Source: Voacanga thouarsii (Eukaryota > Streptophyta > Magnoliopsida > Gentianales > Apocynaceae). Taken from it: 64,000 bases of DNA. Within the stretch, counting starts at the first letter, position 1, and each line of letters starts with the position of its first letter. A program made the translations under genes and the position numbers. Positions 63,239 through 64,000 of the stretch are shown here, in pieces. The DNA is taken from the NCBI GenBank assembly GCA_026120185.1, contig JANUWF010001491.1:3844001-3908000 (forward strand), written 5' to 3'. The notes under the pieces are model-generated. The model was given only the letters and a program-made list of their open reading frames with translations. It was not told the origin of the DNA and ran no database searches.

Positions 63239-64000
63239 ATACAGTTTACTTGTCCGACACTCCACTTTAGCCTTAAACTTCTTGAACTTGTCAAAAGAGT
63301 CAGACTTGCGTCTCATCAGGTAAATAAAACCAAACTTTGTACAATCATCCGTGAAAGTGATGAAGTGCTCAAAACTCCCTCTAGCTGGTGTAGACAAGGG
63401 ACCACACACATCAGTGTGAATAAGACTCAATATCTCCTTGGTTCTATCTGCCTTAGGGGTAAATGACCTTTTGGTCATCTTTTCCATTAGGCAGGATTCA
63501 TACTGAGGCCAATTTTCTAATCTCAATGAGCCCAAAGGCGTGTCATGGATTAACCTCTGAATCTTAGATGAGTTGATATGACCTAACCTTAGATGCCAAA
63601 GATACGAGTCATTGACATTGGCATTTCTCTTCCTTGTTAAAGGTTCAGATTGAACGTTATTTAATTAATTGTTAATAGGGTTTAAGAAGAATAGATTTTC
63701 ATACATGTGCCCAGTACATAAAATTTCTCCATCTTTATTGATAGAAATACCAGAATGGAAAGATACATAATATCTTTGATTTATTAGTTTCGCAACTGAA
63801 ATAAAATTCTGTCGAAATCTAGGTACATATAAAACATCTTTCAAAACCACTATTCTATTACAATAAAAAATAAGATCCAGTTCTCCCACTGTAAGGGCCC
63901 AGACTTGTGCTCCATTTCCTACACGTAGCCTATGTTTGCCCTTCTTGAGTCTTCTAATATTTTTAAACCCCTCAAGGAGTTGCAGATGTGATCAGTGGCT
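63239..64000 (-). pseudogene. Copia element D, protease-integrase fragment (5' piece in the window)
   Basis: On the minus strand: end of protease and linker (63889-63665, VGELDLIFYCNRIVVLKDVLYVPRF), the GAG-pre-integrase region, then integrase (63535-63239, ENWPQYESCLMEKMTKRSF, HTDVCGPLSTPARGSF, FTDDCTKFGFIYLMRRKSDSF) up to CRTSKL, where E interrupts it. The protease active-site segment lies at the very edge (about 63980-64000). Here the ENW tryptophan codon is intact, unlike in A and B. Confidence 0.85.

Larger units (their letters stand above)
30568..64000 (-). mobile_element. Copia element D, split by AB and E, running off the right edge
   Basis: D comprises a 3' LTR (30568-32372), pol (32373-34611 and 49651-49712) and the upstream integrase-protease part (63239-64000+). 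The pieces join logically. At 34611/49651 the sequence ...GTAGTCCTTGAATTCACC is continuous once AB and one copy of GTCCT are removed. At 49712/63239 the integrase sequence near ...CGTAAGGTCTTGAT / TTTACTTGTCCGAC resumes once E is removed. D itself sits in C. Its 5' LTR, leader and most of gag are outside the window. Confidence 0.82.

Noticed and set aside
1..64000. CRISPR arrays, insertion sequences, bacterial operons, telomeric repeats
   Set aside because: None seen; spliced genes and plant-type transposons show nuclear plant DNA, and the only regular repeats are microsatellites and transposon-derived.

Overview
The window reads as nuclear DNA of a flowering plant, probably a eudicot. It is AT-rich, it has a host gene split into 11 exons with GT..AG introns, and about three quarters of it is transposon-derived (hAT, RTE-clade LINE, Ty1/Copia, long solo LTRs, foldback elements). 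I see no prokaryotic operons, CRISPR arrays or convincing rRNA/tRNA genes.

Layout. (1) 171-7546 is a decayed hAT DNA transposon with matching 8-bp target duplications. Its transposase is split by a 4.0-kb solo LTR (2501-6519) with its own 5-bp duplication. (2) 9112-13030 (+) is an A1-type cyclin gene; all exon phases join into a 507-residue protein. (3) 14479-16613 (-) is a single-exon secreted TolB/DPP6-N-like beta-propeller gene carrying one frameshift near its end. (4) 16.6-20.6 kb has no recognisable gene. (5) 20598-23850 (-) is a nearly full-length RTE-clade LINE with a 14-bp target duplication, killed by two stops and one frameshift. (6) 23.9-26.6 kb is AT-rich and ends in two foldback (MITE-like) elements. 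(7) 26628-64000 is one nest of a single Copia family.

The Copia nest, outermost first: element C (-, from 26628) contains element D (-, from 30568). D is split by a + strand composite AB (34612-49650, duplication GTCCT) and by element E (-, 49713-63238). E is in turn split by an unrelated 4.1-kb solo LTR (53227-57320). C and D run off the right edge, so their 5' LTRs lie outside. AB is unusual: LTR / internal region A / 62-bp LTR stub / internal region B / LTR, a tandem element whose middle LTR was almost wholly deleted.

No Copia copy here looks autonomous. Copies share a 1.75-kb leader with a GC-rich block and a polypyrimidine-AG just before gag. All three readable gag copies are stopped at the same tryptophan codon, and the nonsense changes checked in A and B fit C:G to T:A transitions. 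The two host genes are the only likely functional protein genes, and the second may be broken. Boundaries were read by eye from target duplications, TG..CA ends, primer-binding sites and comparison between copies; no alignment or database search was run.
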